64,000 bases of DNA from Vicia villosa (GCF_029867415.1 NW_026705454.1:372001-436000); one strand, 5' to 3'; shown: positions 10,814 through 23,456, numbered from the stretch's first letter. The notes: generated from the letters alone by a model not told the origin. Made by a program: numbers and translations.

Positions 10814-11943
10814 TGTTAGAACAAGATTTGTTCTGATCAATATTCTTAGTTTTGATGATAACAATGTATATGAATTTTGTATGAGATAATGTGGTACTCT
10901 AATACAATGCAACTTCCATTTCAGGAATTATATAAAGAGTATGCACAAAATCAGCGCAATAAGCACTGACTCAGAAGGTTCAGCATGCAACATCAGAACA
11001 TGGTCTGGCAAGACATCAGAAGATGGTCAAGCAGAATCAGAACATGGTCTATGGAAGCATCAGAAGGACTTGAGATCAGAAGCAGAAGCACTGAAGTTCT
11101 CATGGTATCACGCTCAGAAGCACTTCAAGGTCAGAAGACAAGAAGATGCTTTGCACCAAGCTGTTTGACTCTGATGATATTCAAACGTTGTTCACACAAA
11201 CATCAGATCAGAAGCAAGTACTAGCTGGCAGGCTACGCTGACTGACAAAAGGAACGTTGAAAGCTATTAAAGGCAACATCAGTAGACACAGCGAAAGCAA
11301 GGCTCGAGGTAGTTGAGAAAAGAGTGAAACATTAAATGCAATGCTGTACGGAATACGCAAAGCATTAAATGCTCCCAACGGTCATCTTCTCAAACGCCTA
11401 TAAATAGAAGTTCTGATGAGAAGCTGAATACAACACTTGCGCAAATATACAGAAACACTGTCAAATTCAAAAAGCTCTCAAACTTCATCTTCAACCTCAC
11501 TACATTGCTGTTGTAATATATTAGTGAGATTAAGCTTAAACTTAAGAGAAAATCACAGTTGTGATAATAGCTTTATAAGAAGCATTGTAACTCTTAAAAG
11601 AATTTGTTTACATTAAGTTGTAAGAACTAGAGTGATCAGGTTGTTGATCAGTATACTCTAGAAATTCTTAGAGGGTATCTAAGTAGATTGTTCCTAGAGT
11701 GATCAGGTTGTGATCAGTATACTCTAGAAGACTTAGAAGTTGTCTAAGTGGAAAACCATTGTAATCTCGTGTGATTAGTGGATTAAATCCTCAGGTGAGG
11801 TAAATCACTCCAAGGGGGTGGACTGGAGTAGTTTAGTTAACAACGAACCAGGATAAAAATCATTGTGCAAATTGTTTTTATCTTACAAGTTTTAAAGCTA
11901 CACTTATTCAAACCCCCCTTTCTAAGCGTTTTTCTATCCTTCA
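10814..11943 (+). repeat. Copia 5' LTR
   Basis: 1130 bp starting TGTTAGAACAAGATTTG. A TATA box stands at 11398-11408. Two hairpin-forming copies of 'CTAGAGTGATCA...ACTCTAG' stand at 11627-11661 and 11694-11727. It ends TCTATCCTTCA immediately before the primer site. Short ORFs at 10941 and 10985 recur in the 3' LTR and are LTR sequence, not genes. Confidence 0.93.
11397..11410 (+). promoter_or_regulatory. TATA box of the copia 5' LTR
   Basis: CCTATAAATAGAAG is a near-ideal plant TATA element. It is preserved unchanged at about 34760-34773 in the 3' LTR. It sits about 580 bp into the LTR and would place transcription start near 11430, which is an inference. Confidence 0.65.
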
Positions 11944-11945
11944 AT

Positions 11946-11957
11946 TGGCATCAGAGC
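11946..11957 (+). other. Copia primer binding site
   Basis: TGGCATCAGAGC follows the LTR after two bases. It matches the initiator tRNA-Met primer site (TGGTATCAGAGC) with one change, T to C at the fourth base. Confidence 0.85.
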
Positions 11958-12028
11958 GCCGGTTCTAAGGTGCAAGCACTTAACTGTGTTTAGAAAAAAT
12001 TCAGGAAGAGAAAAACGCTTAAGTCAAA

Positions 12029-13954
12029 ATGGCTGGTGAAGATCCATCAAACACATCTACATCTGGCTCTGCTGAGCAATACAATGGAAATGGTAACAAT
12101 GGTTATACTAGACCACCAGTATTTGATGGTGAAAACTTTGAATACTGGAAAGATAAACTTGAAAGTTACTTCCTTGGTTTAGATGGTGACTTATGGGATC
12201 TGTTGATGGATGGTTACAAACATCCAGTGAAAGCTACTGGCGTAAGGCTTACAAGACAAGAAATGAATGATGATCAAAAGAAGCAATTCAAAAATCATCA
12301 TAAGTGTAGGACTGTTTTGTTGAATGCTATCTCTCATGCCGAATATGAGAAGATATCTAATAGGGAAACTGCCTATGACATATATGAGTCATTGAAAATG
12401 ACCCATGAAGGAAATGCCCAAGTCAAGGAGACTAAAGCTCTTGCCTTGATCCAGAAATATGAAGCCTTCAAAATGGAGGATGATGAAAACATTGAGAAGA
12501 TGTTCTCAAGATTTCAAATGCTAACTGCTGGATTGAGAGTTCTTGACAAGGGATACACAAGGGCTGATCATGTCAAGAAGATCATCAGAAGCTTGCCAAG
12601 AAGATGGGGTCCTATGGTGACTGCTTTCAAGATTGCCAAGAATCTGAATGAAGTATCTCTTGAAGAATTGATCAGTGCTCTGAGGAGTCATGAAATTGAG
12701 TTGGATGCTAATGAACCTTAGAAGAAAGGTATGTCTATTGCATTAAAATCTAATTATAAAAAATGCACTAACGCTTTTCAGGCTGAAGAAGTAGATTCTG
12801 AAGAATCGGAATCAGAAGAAGAAGATGAACTGTCCATGATCTCCAGAAGGGTAAACCATCTCTGGAAGAGCAAGCAAAGGAAGTTCAAGAGCTTCAGAAG
12901 TTCAAAGAAGCCTGAAAGAGGAGAATCTTCTAGAGGCAGAAGATCTGACAAGAAGAAGGTCATCTGCCATGAGTGCAATGAGCCTGGACACTTCAAGAAT
13001 GAATGTCCAAAACTTCAGAAGGAGAATCCCAAGAAGAAGTTTCATAAGAAGAAAGGTCTTATGGCAACATGGGATGATTCTGAATCAGAATCAGAATCAG
13101 ACTCTGAAGGAGAGCAAGCAAATATTGCACTAATGGCCACAGTGGATGATGGATCAGAATCTACATCAGAATCAGATTCTGAAGAGGTATTTTCTGAACT
13201 ATCTAGAGAAGAGTTAGTTTCCAGTTTAACTGAACTTCTGGAACTCAAGGCTCATCTTAGTATCAAATACAAAAAGCTGAAAAAGCAATTTGAATTTGAA
13301 ACTAAGAAGCTGGAAGTGGAAAATTCTGAACTAAAGGAAAAAGTTTTAAAATTATCCAAAGATATTGGATCTCCTTCTGAATCAGAAAAATCCATTCCTA
13401 GTCTCAATCATATTCTGAAAGAATATGACTCGAGCTTCAGAAAGTTCCTATCTAGAAGTATTGGCAGAAGTCATCTTGCTTCTATGATATATGGTGTTTC
13501 TGGAAACAAAAGGTTTGGTTTTGGCTATGAGGGTGATACCTCACACAAATTTGAACCTGTTGATGATTTGAAAATCACATACAAGCCATTGTATGATCAG
13601 TTCAAATATGGCCACTCACATGATATTAGGCTCACTTCACATGCCAAAAGCTTTAACACTACTCACACCAAAAAGCAAGTGACACAACCTAAAAAATATC
13701 ATGCTGTCAAACCTAAAGAATATCATGTTGTTCCTTCTGTTACTTATAATGCTAAACCCAAGTTCAATCAGAACTTGAGGAAAACTAACAAGAAAGGACC
13801 CAAGAAATTGTGGGTACCTAAGGAGAAGATAATTTCTGTTGCAGATATCCTTAGCAGCAAAGAAGACAAAGCACAAAATGTCATGGTACCTGGACTCTGG
13901 GTGCTCGCGACACATGACGGGAAGAAGGTCTATGTTCCAAGACCTGGTGCTTAA
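12029..13954 (+). pseudogene. gag: Copia gag, one in-frame stop
   Basis: Gag of a SIRE-like element. The ATG at 12029 starts MAGEDPSNTSTSGSAEQYNG. The gag core follows (FDGENFEYWKDKLESYF, then ALIQKYEAFKMEDDENIEKM and RSLPRRWGPMVTAF). A TAG at 12719-12721 comes after ANEP. The same frame resumes (KKGMSIALKSN), so a single CAG-to-TAG change is likely. The second part has acidic Ser/Glu clusters, one CCHC knuckle CHECNEPGHFKNEC, a coiled-coil-like stretch and a basic tail. It ends at 13954 while overlapping the protease frame by about 80 bases. Crossing into protease needs a net +1 shift near 13880-13950. Whether that is programmed or a mutation cannot be decided from one copy. Confidence 0.9.
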
Positions 13955-15243
13955 GTCTGGTGGAGAAGTCAAGTTTGGAGGAGATCAGAAGGGCAAGATT
14001 ATTGGCTCTGGAACCATAGGTATTGGTAACTCTCCTTCCATAACTAATGTACTTCTTGTAGAAGGATTAGCATTGTCCATAAGTCAATTAAGTGACAATG
14101 GTTATGACATAATCTTCAATCAAAAGTCTTGCAAGGCTGTAAGTCAGAAGGATGGCTCAATCCTATTTACAGGCAAGAGAAAGAACAACATTTATAAGAT
14201 TGATCTTTCAGATCTTGAGAAGCAGAAGGTGACTTGCCTTATGTCTGTTTCTGAAGAGCAATGGGTCTGGCACAGAAGATTAGGACATGCTAGTTTGAGA
14301 AAGATTTCTCAGATTAACAAACTAAATCTGGTCAGAGGACTCCCAAATCTGAAATACAAATCAGATGCTCTTTGTGAAGCATGTCAGAAGGGCAAGTTCT
14401 CCAGACCTGCATTCAAATCTAAGAATGTTGTCTCTTCCTCAAGGCCGTTAGAACTTCTACACATTGATCTGTTTGGACCAGTCAAAACAGCATCTGTTAG
14501 AGGGAAGAAATATGGATTAGTCATCGTAGATGATTATAGCCGCTGGACATGGGTAAAGTTATTAAAACATAAGGATGAGTCTCATTCAGTGTTCTTTGAA
14601 TTCTGCACTCAGATTCAATCTGAGAAGGAGTGCAAAATCATAAAGGTCAGAAGTGATCATGGTGGTGAATTTGAGAACATATTCTTTGAGGAGTTCTTCA
14701 AAGAAAATGGTATTGCCCATGATTTCTCTTGCCCTAGAACTCCACAGCAAAATGGAGTTGTAGAGCGAAAGAATAGGACTCTACAAGAAATGGCCAGAAC
14801 CATGATCAATGAAACCAATATGGCTAAGCACTTCTGGGCAGAAGCAATAAAAATTGCATGTTATATTCAGAATAGAATCTCTATAAGACCTATTTTAAAT
14901 AAGTCTCCTTATGAATTGTGGAAGAACAGAAAGCCCAACATTTCATATTTTCATCCTTTTGGATGTGTTTGTTTCATTCTGAATACTAAAGATCATCTTG
15001 GTAATTTTGATTCTAAGGCACAAAAATGTTTCCTTCTTGGATATTCTGAACGCTCTAAAGGCTACAGAGTATACAATACTGAAACATTGGTTGTAGAAGA
15101 ATCAATCAATATCAGATTTGATGATAAGCTTGGTCTTGAAAAGCCAAAGCAGTTTGAGAATTTTGCAGATATAGATATTGATATATCAGAAGCTGTAGAA
15201 CCAAGAAGCAAAGTTTCAGAAGCTGGAAATCTCAGAAGCAAAG
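13875..15243 (+). pseudogene. pol: Copia protease start and integrase, cut by Ogre copy 2
   Basis: The frame begins around the protease motif WYLDSGCSRHMTG near 13880. The remaining protease region is followed by integrase. The zinc-binding part shows HRRLGHASLRK and later CEACQKGK. The catalytic core has Asp in LLHIDLFGP and in VRSDHGGEFEN and Glu in TPQQNGVVERKNR, so the DDE triad is intact. The C-terminal signature FHPFGCVCFILN and GYSERSKGYRVYN follow. The frame is open up to the Ogre 2 insertion after 15243 and continues at 29547. It is catalytically plausible as a domain, but upstream gag is out of frame and RT is missing. Confidence 0.92.
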
Positions 15244-18200
15244 TGTAATACGGTGAACTGACTTTTTATCGAGATGTTGCGGTAAAGCATGAGTCGCCAC
15301 CGACTTTTATTTTATCCAAACAAGTTAGAAAGGCTAAAAGAAACAGGAAAAAACCTTTTAAATAAAATAGGGTTCGAGGGGTAATTATGCAAAGGGAAGG
15401 TGTAAGGCACCCTTTGCATCCATGGTTTTCCATGGGCTCTTAGTTGCTTTGCTCGTTTTGAAAAGAAATGTAGAAGAAGAAGAAGAAAAGTGGACTTTAG
15501 CTCGTAAATGAGCGTAGCCATTTTTGAAGAATTATGAGAAAGAATATAGAAAAGTTTAGAGCAAGGCAAAGCAATTAAGGGCAATTACCTTATAGTTTTG
15601 AAAAAGAGGTTCTTTTAGCCTTTCATGGTGAAAGGGTCTATCCTTTCCATAAGAGGGCAGGAAGCCTTTCATTTGGAGGTTGAAGGGTCGTCGAGTTATC
15701 GTTCGCCTTAAAACTGTCCCATGCCATAGAGAAGGCAGGTAGTCTAAAGGGAAGGATCAGAATAGCCTTTTCGTAGGCAGCCAGAAGATACCTCAGCCTT
15801 TTTCGTAGGCAACTTTCGAGGGTCGAGGTCATATTAGTGTATCGAAGGCAGCATCATTAGGGACTTATGACCTTTATTTGTATCGAGGCAGCATGGCTGA
15901 GGTATCCTCGTATTCGAGGGACATGGCTATTCTGCAAAAAAACACAAGGCAACAGGCAACAAGGCAACAGGCAACAGAGAGGTTACCCCAAAAGTGTGCG
16001 TGGGTGCAACAATCACGTGATTTTATTCAGAAAATTATCTTGTAATTAGGTGATTCTAATTAATTACAGACTTGTACTCCCTAGGATTACTAACCACGCA
16101 ATAAATATTAACAGTAATGGGGAAAGGGAAAATGAAACCAGCGGAGGAGAGGGGAATTGTAACCAGCGGGATAATAAACAAAATGTAATTAAAAATAGTT
16201 TAGGGTTTAGGGTTAGTGATACTCGTAGCTTTGGCAATTGACAAACCCTAAAGATTGGAAAAGAAAGAATAAACAAAAGAAGGGGTGAGTGCTTTATCGG
16301 TTCGAAGGCAATCATAGTTAACCCTAAAATAAGAAGGTAAAAAGAAAATAATAAGATAAGTAAACGGGTACTTAGCTTCGAATTTGATCTGGTATGGTTG
16401 GCAGTCGGAGGAAGCTCGGGGTTAACCCTGAAAAATGGCAAAGGCAAAGGCAGATAATAGGTGAATGTATGCACAGCTCAAAAAAGATTAAAAGGGTAAA
16501 CCCTAAAAAAAAGGAAAACAAAATAGACTTTCAGAATGAAATGAATAAGGCACTTAGCTTTGTGAAGGGCATGGCATGTAGTCGGAAGGTACTTGAAAAG
16601 TAACCTGAAAAAAGGCACAAGAAAAATAAATATCTTAGTGTATGGAATGATCTTCGTAATCCCTAATTAGGGTAAAAGTTAACCATGATTAATAGAATAA
16701 ATAAAGTCGAATTAATTAACTATTGATTTTCAACCTAATTAATTAAATCGGTGAAAATAAGTATTCAATTAAATATATGACCTTAATATATTTTGATCAA
16801 TTCATAAAGCAACTTACTTATACAAATAATTTATTAAAATCAATGGGAAGTAATTAAAATTATTTAGTAAAAATAAATAAGTATTTTATCTATTATGTCT
16901 AAAAGAAAAAAAATATTTTTTAAGAGATTTATATGTATAAGAAATATTTAGACAAAACATATATAATAATAAATAAGAAAACAAAACAAAAACTAATTTT
17001 GTATTAATAGAAAAAAAATAAAAGAAAAAGGGCTTAACTTTCGATCCTGTGGGGGTGTGTTTAAGTCCTCATGGTGGTCTTTCATCCTCATATGCGTTAG
17101 ATCTGGCTTGGGAAGAGATCTAAAGGTTCCCAATGAAGGCCTATGATAGGCGCTCGTGCATGAGGTGTACTGGATCTGCAATCAGTTGAGTTGTTAAAAA
17201 ATATTGTAAGAACTGGGGATCGAACCCAGGTTCTTTGGTTTGCCCAAAACGCCTCTTTCCACCCACGCTGCGCTGTCTAGCTGTTATTAACATGAAACAA
17301 ATATAATATGATAGATGCGAAAACAAGAAAATTTGAATAAAAAAATATCGCGCCCAGGCCCTTCATCTTCCTCCCTCAGCCTGGTTATTTTGCCCACGAA
17401 TTTGCTACGATCTTGCTACCCTATGTCCGTAGCCAAACCCTGCGAATAATCATCTCACACCACACAACATATAAATAACGAATAATTACATGGTTCGATC
17501 ATAAATTGCAAGCTGAATATGATAGTGTTCTTAATTTGGCCCAATTTAACCTCAATTCAGAATTCCCAAATTGAAGCTCAAGAACCCTAATCATGGTGGA
17601 TTCTTTAACCTGCCCTTATAATTAAATTAAACGATCTAGAAAGCATCATAACATCATTCTAACCATGAATATATGATCAAAATCTATTGAAAGTGCATGT
17701 ATGCATGAGTTTGATCTCAAAGTTTTTTAAGACAAGCCGTGGGCGATATAGCGATGATATTGGACGTGTGCGACCTTGCAGATGATTCAAACGTCTTCAG
17801 CAAACATCCAAGATGCAAAATCAACCCTTAACAAGCTTTGAAATTCGCTGTAGTTCAGAGTACGATGTTGATTTTTTTGGAGAATTTTGCAAGATTCACT
17901 AAGGTTTCTCTGGCTGCAAAACCGTGTAAAAAAAACCTCCCTAGGGATCTGCACTTGTTGTTCTTATATAATAGAAGCATTTAGGGTTATAAAACTAGGA
18001 AAAATCTTGGTGATTTGCTTGATAGAAATTTGATTGAACTTTGAATTCAAACTTTCTAAACTTGCTCCAATTTCAATCTTTTTTCTTCAATAATGTCTTG
18101 CACGAAATTATATTAATAATAGCACTTAAATGATGATTTAGTTTGGTTAGAACCAAAATAAAATCAATCTTTTCTATTTTCTTTCCAAATATTTGATTAA

Positions 18201-19143
18201 TATTGACTTTTTAATGAATAAAAATTCATATAAAATCAATTAATCATCAATAATTCGTGGCATGGAGATTGGAGCTTCTAGATGACTTGTATAGCAAGAT
18301 TGGGTCATAAAATATTGGGCCCCTTTGCAAAGAAATTCATTTTGAAGCCCTTTTAGTTCATATTTTCCTCTTAAAATCGACAGACTTTGACAAGGCATAT
18401 CTCCCTCAATTTTTAAGATATGGAGGAATTCTAGGACTTTTTGGAAACCTTGAAGAGTCCTCTAACCAGTGTTTTTGGTCCCATGTCAAAATAATTTTCC
18501 ATGCTCCTTGTGTGTCCTTTTGAAAAAAAATGTTCTTTTGTTGACTTTTGAAAAGGACCTGTAATGTTTTGGTCCATATCTCTTAAACGAAGCATTTTTA
18601 GCCTTGCCATGTGAGAGACAATTTTGTAGAGAATCCAATTTCCTTCAAGATGAGCTTTGGATGGAAAATTTTGGAGGTTCCATGTGAGAGTTATGGCTGG
18701 TCAAAGTTCAGTTGACTTTTCCTATACAAAACCCTAATTTAGAAATTTTTTGATTTGTTGACTTTTGATCTTTCCTTGATGAACCATGATCAATTTTTGA
18801 TCAAATGGTGAATGATACTTCAATATGAGGATCTTGACAAAAAATCAGGAGTTTTAACTTTACTTTGACCACAGTTGACTCATAGGTTAACCTAGTCGTC
18901 TGTTGATTTTTTGAACAATTGAGTGACCAATCTTTTGAGATGAGACTTGATATTTGTCATGGAGATGATGGGAGCTATATTGAGCCATATGAGATGCCTT
19001 GGAGTCATTGATTCACTGATTTTCCTTTGAGCAGACCAAACCCTAGTTTCAGAGCCTTGTATAGGAGAGTGTGTCTTGGAACTTTGTATATTGATTTGAA
19101 TTTGAATAGGAGAAATAGTATGGGCAAATTTTGGGGTATGACA
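15244..19143 (-). repeat. Ogre copy 2 3' LTR
   Basis: 3900 bp and collinear with 25644-29541 throughout. Read on the minus strand it runs from TGTCATACCCCAAAATTTGC to CACCGTATTACA. It holds AT-rich DNA at about 16700-17000, a short CAGGCAACAAGG microrepeat near 15950, and a tRNA-like module at 17211-17284. The many short ORFs recur in the other LTR and are not taken as genes. Confidence 0.95.
17211..17284 (-). other. tRNA-like module in Ogre copy 2 3' LTR
   Basis: On the minus strand there is an A-box-like AGCGCAGCGTGGGTGG. About 47 bases later comes GGGTTCGATCC, a B box. The latter sits in a perfect T arm: stem CTGGG/CCCAG around the seven-base loop TTCGATC. The spacing matches a tRNA gene. 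The acceptor stem is not clear, so this is a tRNA-derived or SINE-head-like piece rather than a working tRNA gene. Related modules are at 27611-27690, 40319-40386 and 60340-60415. Confidence 0.6.
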
Positions 19144-19146
19144 ATT

Positions 19147-19350
19147 TTGGATGGCATCTTCAATTATCTTAAACCTGAAGATGTAGAGTGGTTTGTATGT
19201 CAGTCGGTATCTAAAGGTGGAAGATGATTGAACACTAGAATACCAAGAAATTTGCCCTTGCTGAAGTAGGGACCTTTGTCGGAGATGGGCTTGAAGATGC
19301 CATCCAGGTGTATGATGGGGATGGGCTTGAAGATGCCATCCAGTAAATCA
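19147..19350 (-). repeat. GATGGCATC repeat remnants, Ogre copy 2
   Basis: Reverse-oriented copies of the GATGGCATCTTCAAGCCCATC unit, at about 19150, 19285 and 19325, lie just inside the 3' LTR. The one next to the LTR occupies the place where copies 1 and 3 have their GGGGCAGC polypurine tract. Confidence 0.65.
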
Positions 19351-19384
19351 TGCATTAGGTTATGTTTGGAGTGTTTGAGAAGTA

Positions 19385-20215
19385 GTTGTTTGAGTGTTGA
19401 TCGGGTCATTACTGTTCGTAGTAAATGAATTAGATCTTTGAGAGTTGATCGTGTCAGTACCGTTCGTAATACTTGAATTAGATCTTGGAAAGATGATCGT
19501 GTCTACATCGTTCGTGATGATAGAATTAGATCTCTTGTCGTGTCAGCACCGTTCGTAGTAACCGAATTAGACTTTAGAAGCAGTTGATCGTGTCCACACC
19601 GTTCGTGATGATGGAATTAGATCTCTGAAAGTTGATCGTGTCAGTACCGTTCGTAATACCTGAATTAGATCTTGGAAAGATGATCGTGTCTACACCGTTC
19701 GTGATGATAGAATTAGATTCTTTAAAGGTTGATCGTGTCAGCACCGTTCGTAGTAACCGAATTAGATCTTGGAGAGATAATCGTGTCTACATCGTTCGTG
19801 ATGATAGAATTAGATTCTCTTTTCGTGTCAGCACTGTTCACAGTAACTGAATTAGACTGGGAAGGTCAGTGATCGTGTCCACACCGTTCGTGATGATAGA
19901 ATTAAATCTCTGAGAGTTGACCGTGTCAGTATCGTTCGTAGTAACTGAATTAGATCTTTTGTCGTGTCAGTACAGTTCGTAGTAGCTGAATTAGACTTAG
20001 TCGGTCATTGATCGTGTCTACACCGTTCGTGATGATAGAATTAGATCTCTGAGCGTTGACCGTGTCAGTACCGTTCGTAGTAACTGAATTAGATCTTTGA
20101 AAATGATCGTGTCATTACCGTTCGTGGTAAATGAATTAGGTCTTCGAGCGTTGACCGTGTCAGTACCATTCGTAGTAGCTGAATTAGATCTTGGAAAGTT
20201 GGAGATTTCGTTCAT
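19385..20215 (-). repeat. 48-bp tandem array, Ogre copy 2
   Basis: About 17 units, reverse orientation of the family at 4738-4995 and 58794-59480. The recurring core on the plus strand is GATCGTGTC(A/T)..ACCGTTCGT. Units alternate between 'GTGTCTACACC' and 'GTGTCAGTACC' types. Several units are shortened. Open frames inside it are a by-product of the 48-bp period. Confidence 0.88.
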
Positions 20216-20216
20216 T

Positions 20217-22382
20217 TGTCTATACCTGTATCTTGCAATAGGTATAGTTAGTCTTTATGCAATGTCATGATGCATGTATTATGAAATGAGTCCCTCAAAA
20301 TAAATGAGAAACTTTGTATGTTATGGATGAATTCATTATGAGGTAATGTATGCAATGTATGAATACGTTTATGACATATGATATGTGAATATGATTTATG
20401 TTGTCTTGATTGAGAAAATAAATCTCTATGCCTTTGTGATTTTGATGTCTGATCTTGTTTTAAAGATGCTCAGCTGGGGGTTTATGATTTCTGCTTGGGG
20501 ATGATCAGTAACTTGATGTTCCCTGATTGGGGATTAGAGATATTAATAAACCATGTTGGAGAAGAGCAAAGTGTTGGAGAACCAGCAGTGTAAATTTTGT
20601 TGGGGAGCCATGTCTTTGTCGAGAGCGTTTGAAGATATCTTCTTAATGATTACTCTGTAGGGATATGATCTTGTGAACCCGGCTCTGTGGGGAGACATGG
20701 GTGAAAGTTGCCCCCAGTATTATAGTAACTACCATTCCTGGATTTCATTAGGACACACCACTGAGTATTGATCAAGATGTCGAAACTGGACTTGCATAGA
20801 TTTGCCCCTGTTAGTAGGAACTTTTGAAAAGATTCGCCTTGCGAGGATTTTGTGAGATGTGCGCTATGGGCGACATGCCCCTAGTAGTCATAGGCCCAAG
20901 GCAATGCCCCATGTTGATTGGGAAGTAGCTTCATATCTACTTGGATGCATGCCCCTGATTGCTTTGGTATCTTTGAGAGATTCTCGGGATCTTAACTTGA
21001 TTGCCCCAGATTGATTGGGCAAAACGTGTCATGCCCCTTGTATACATAATTGTCTGTCGAGATAACTTTCAGTCATTAGTTGTACCCTGTGCAAATTCTT
21101 TCTGCTGCTAACATTTGAAATTATGTAGCAGAATATGTTTAATAATGAATTCATGAGATGCAATGCATATGTCTGTCTTGAGTTTGTTGAAAAACATTAA
21201 AACTGGAGATGTAAAAGCATGATACTTATAAAAACATGATGTTTGTAAAAAAAAGAAATATCAACTCAGCATTTGTGGTAAACCTTAAGGAGTCAGGATA
21301 CCTTTTTGGTGACAGTATGCTTTCGAACTAACCATGCATCAATTAGGACTTTCAAGGGTTGTAACGTGGCTTGGTTTACGGTTTAAGAAACAAAGGATAA
21401 AGGCTCAAAATTTATTTGTACCCACCCCTCTTCGCGATGATCTTCATTCCTAAGCTCAGTTAATTCAACTTATGCATTCAGGTTCCAAGAGACTTTTGGA
21501 TTTGCACCTTTGATAATGATGATGGTTCACGAGCAAAGAGAACTTTTGAGATAGCAGTCACTTCTTCCTTTTGGTAGTCACAACATTGTGTTGTTCGGGA
21601 ATTTATTGACTTCTCTTTTTCATCTTTTTGATATCCCTAACTTTTGCCTGAACTGTCTATTTCGAGCTTACAGTCAGCGGGATGCCTTGATTTTTGCCTA
21701 AGTCATCTTTTTGATTTTTGACATAGCAGGCTTTTCTTTGTATATATGTTTTTTCATTCATTTTTTTTTCTTTTTGAAAGATATTGACTGCCTTGCTTAA
21801 TGATCGATGAACCATCATTGGCTTTTGATTGACATCTCCAACACTTCTTTGATGTGTGCGGATGAACGCTTGTGATTGAAACCTTTGTTGAAAGGTGTAC
21901 TGAATGATTCTCTTAAAATAGAATGCACAGCCAAATTAACTGAGAACTACCCTGCCCCAGGTTATGATCAAGGGTTTTTAATTAGTACAAGAAAGAAACT
22001 TCTACTTCTTAGACTCAAAGGGGTTGACGAGGGATTAACATCCTTATATCTCCACTGTTTAGGAATTGAAACAATGCCTATACATCGTCAGCATAGTCTG
22101 TTCAAAAGCATACTGTATGAGGTTGCGGTATCGTTTTCGTCATCCTCCCTCAAAAGGTATACAACTTTAGCAAGAGTTGAGTATCACAAAAACATATTCA
22201 GAATAAAGACATAATTTAAAATGAGTGATAACGAAATAATTTATTCAAGACAAACATATGCAATGCACTGATGATGATTATTAAAACAGATAGTGTCTAT
22301 CATAATTTGAATGTTTAAACAAACAGAATAGAAATTGCAAATGAAAGTAAATCTAATGATCTAAAGTTCATCCACTCTGACA
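20217..22382 (-). other. Ogre copy 2 post-gag non-coding region
   Basis: No gene is seen. It is collinear in reverse with 2253-4369 and 56181-58200. It includes a series of TGCCCC motifs (GGGGCA in element direction) at about 20700-21040. The ORF at 21876-22214 on the plus strand is antisense to the element and has no recognisable domain. Confidence 0.72.
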
Positions 22383-23213
22383 TTAATCAGTCTTGTCGTG
22401 ATTGTGCATGGGAGCAGTGATCACTACAGGAGTCTTGGGATGAGGGAATTCAATTTCACCAGCATCGATCATATCTTGAATCTTGTTCCTCAATGTCCAG
22501 CAATTGTCGGTGTCATGTCCAGGACTATTAGAGTGATATGCACACCTTGCATTAGGATTATAACGAGAAGAAGAAGTACTAGGGTTCCTCGGAGGGTCCT
22601 TCAAAGTAATCAACTTTGACTTCAACAAGTGTCGTAATGCCTGAGCCAGCGTCATATTGATCTTTGTGAACTGACGCCTAGGTGCATCTGACTTGCGTCT
22701 TTGTTGAGGAACTGGTGTAGAGATCAGAATTGTCCCCACAGATTGGTTGGGTTCATTGCGACCTTTCCGATTGTACCCAGCATTAGCCATATGAGGTTCC
22801 TCAGGTGAGTTGAAGTCAATGATCTTGTCATCAATGAGGTCTTGGATCTTGTGTTTCAACGGTCCACAATCTTCTGTATCATGACCAAGACTATTCGAAT
22901 GATAAGCACATCTCGCATGATACTTATACCCAGGAGCGGGATTAGTAGGAAATGAATATGGAGGCAATAGAGTTATCAAGTTCTGATTGAGCAGTTGTTG
23001 CAGAGCTTGAGACAGCGGCATGGGTAACGGAGTGAATGACCGCTTAGGTTTGGATTTCCATTTATCTTGCACACCTTGCTCCCTTTGTTGGTCCTTCTCC
23101 TTCTCGGCCAGAAGTGCCTTTAATTCTTCTTGCCCCTTGGCCAAGTAAAAGATTATTTTCTAGAACTGGTTATTCTGAGCTTGAAGATTTTTGACAGATT
23201 GTTCGAGATCCAT
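22383..23213 (-). pseudogene. gag: Ogre gag remnant (copy 2), core deleted
   Basis: The start ATG at 23213-23211 opens MDLEQSVKNLQAQNNQF, the same start as copy 1, but codon 18 is TAG (23160-23162). The frame then runs to 22383. The retrotransposon gag core present in copy 1 is missing. The protein goes from the N-terminal coil (LLAEKEKDQQREQG) straight to the region before the knuckles. That C-terminal module is present twice, each with CAYHSNS.GHDT.(D/N)C (CX2HX5HX4C), near residues 80-95 and 205-220 from the ATG. A capsid-less, knuckle-duplicated protein could at most bind nucleic acid, which is an inference. Confidence 0.82.
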
Positions 23214-23456
23214 TTCCTTGCTGAAATAAACAGCGGGAAGATGAGGCATTTGTTTTTATGGAACCTATGATGCGATGTTTATGAATGATATGATTATGCA
23301 TATGCAATGTTCTCAAGGAGTTAAAGGCTTTTTAACACATTTAAAAAAAAATAGAAACAAAAAAAATTAATTATTTTAATTAGAAACCAATGTATTATAT
23401 GTTTTTGAAGTGACATCAAGGAAATACTAAAGAAATAATAAATAAAATAAAAGAAA

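Noticed and set aside
16064..16474. 136-codon ORF on the minus strand, with a leucine/phenylalanine-rich product
   Set aside because: It recurs at 26461-26871 because both lie in the Ogre 2 LTRs. The hydrophobic look comes from pyrimidine-rich DNA. No domain.
17211..17284. A functional tRNA gene
   Set aside because: No acceptor stem pairing or clear anticodon arm could be found. Only the A box, B box and T arm are convincing, so it is listed as tRNA-like.
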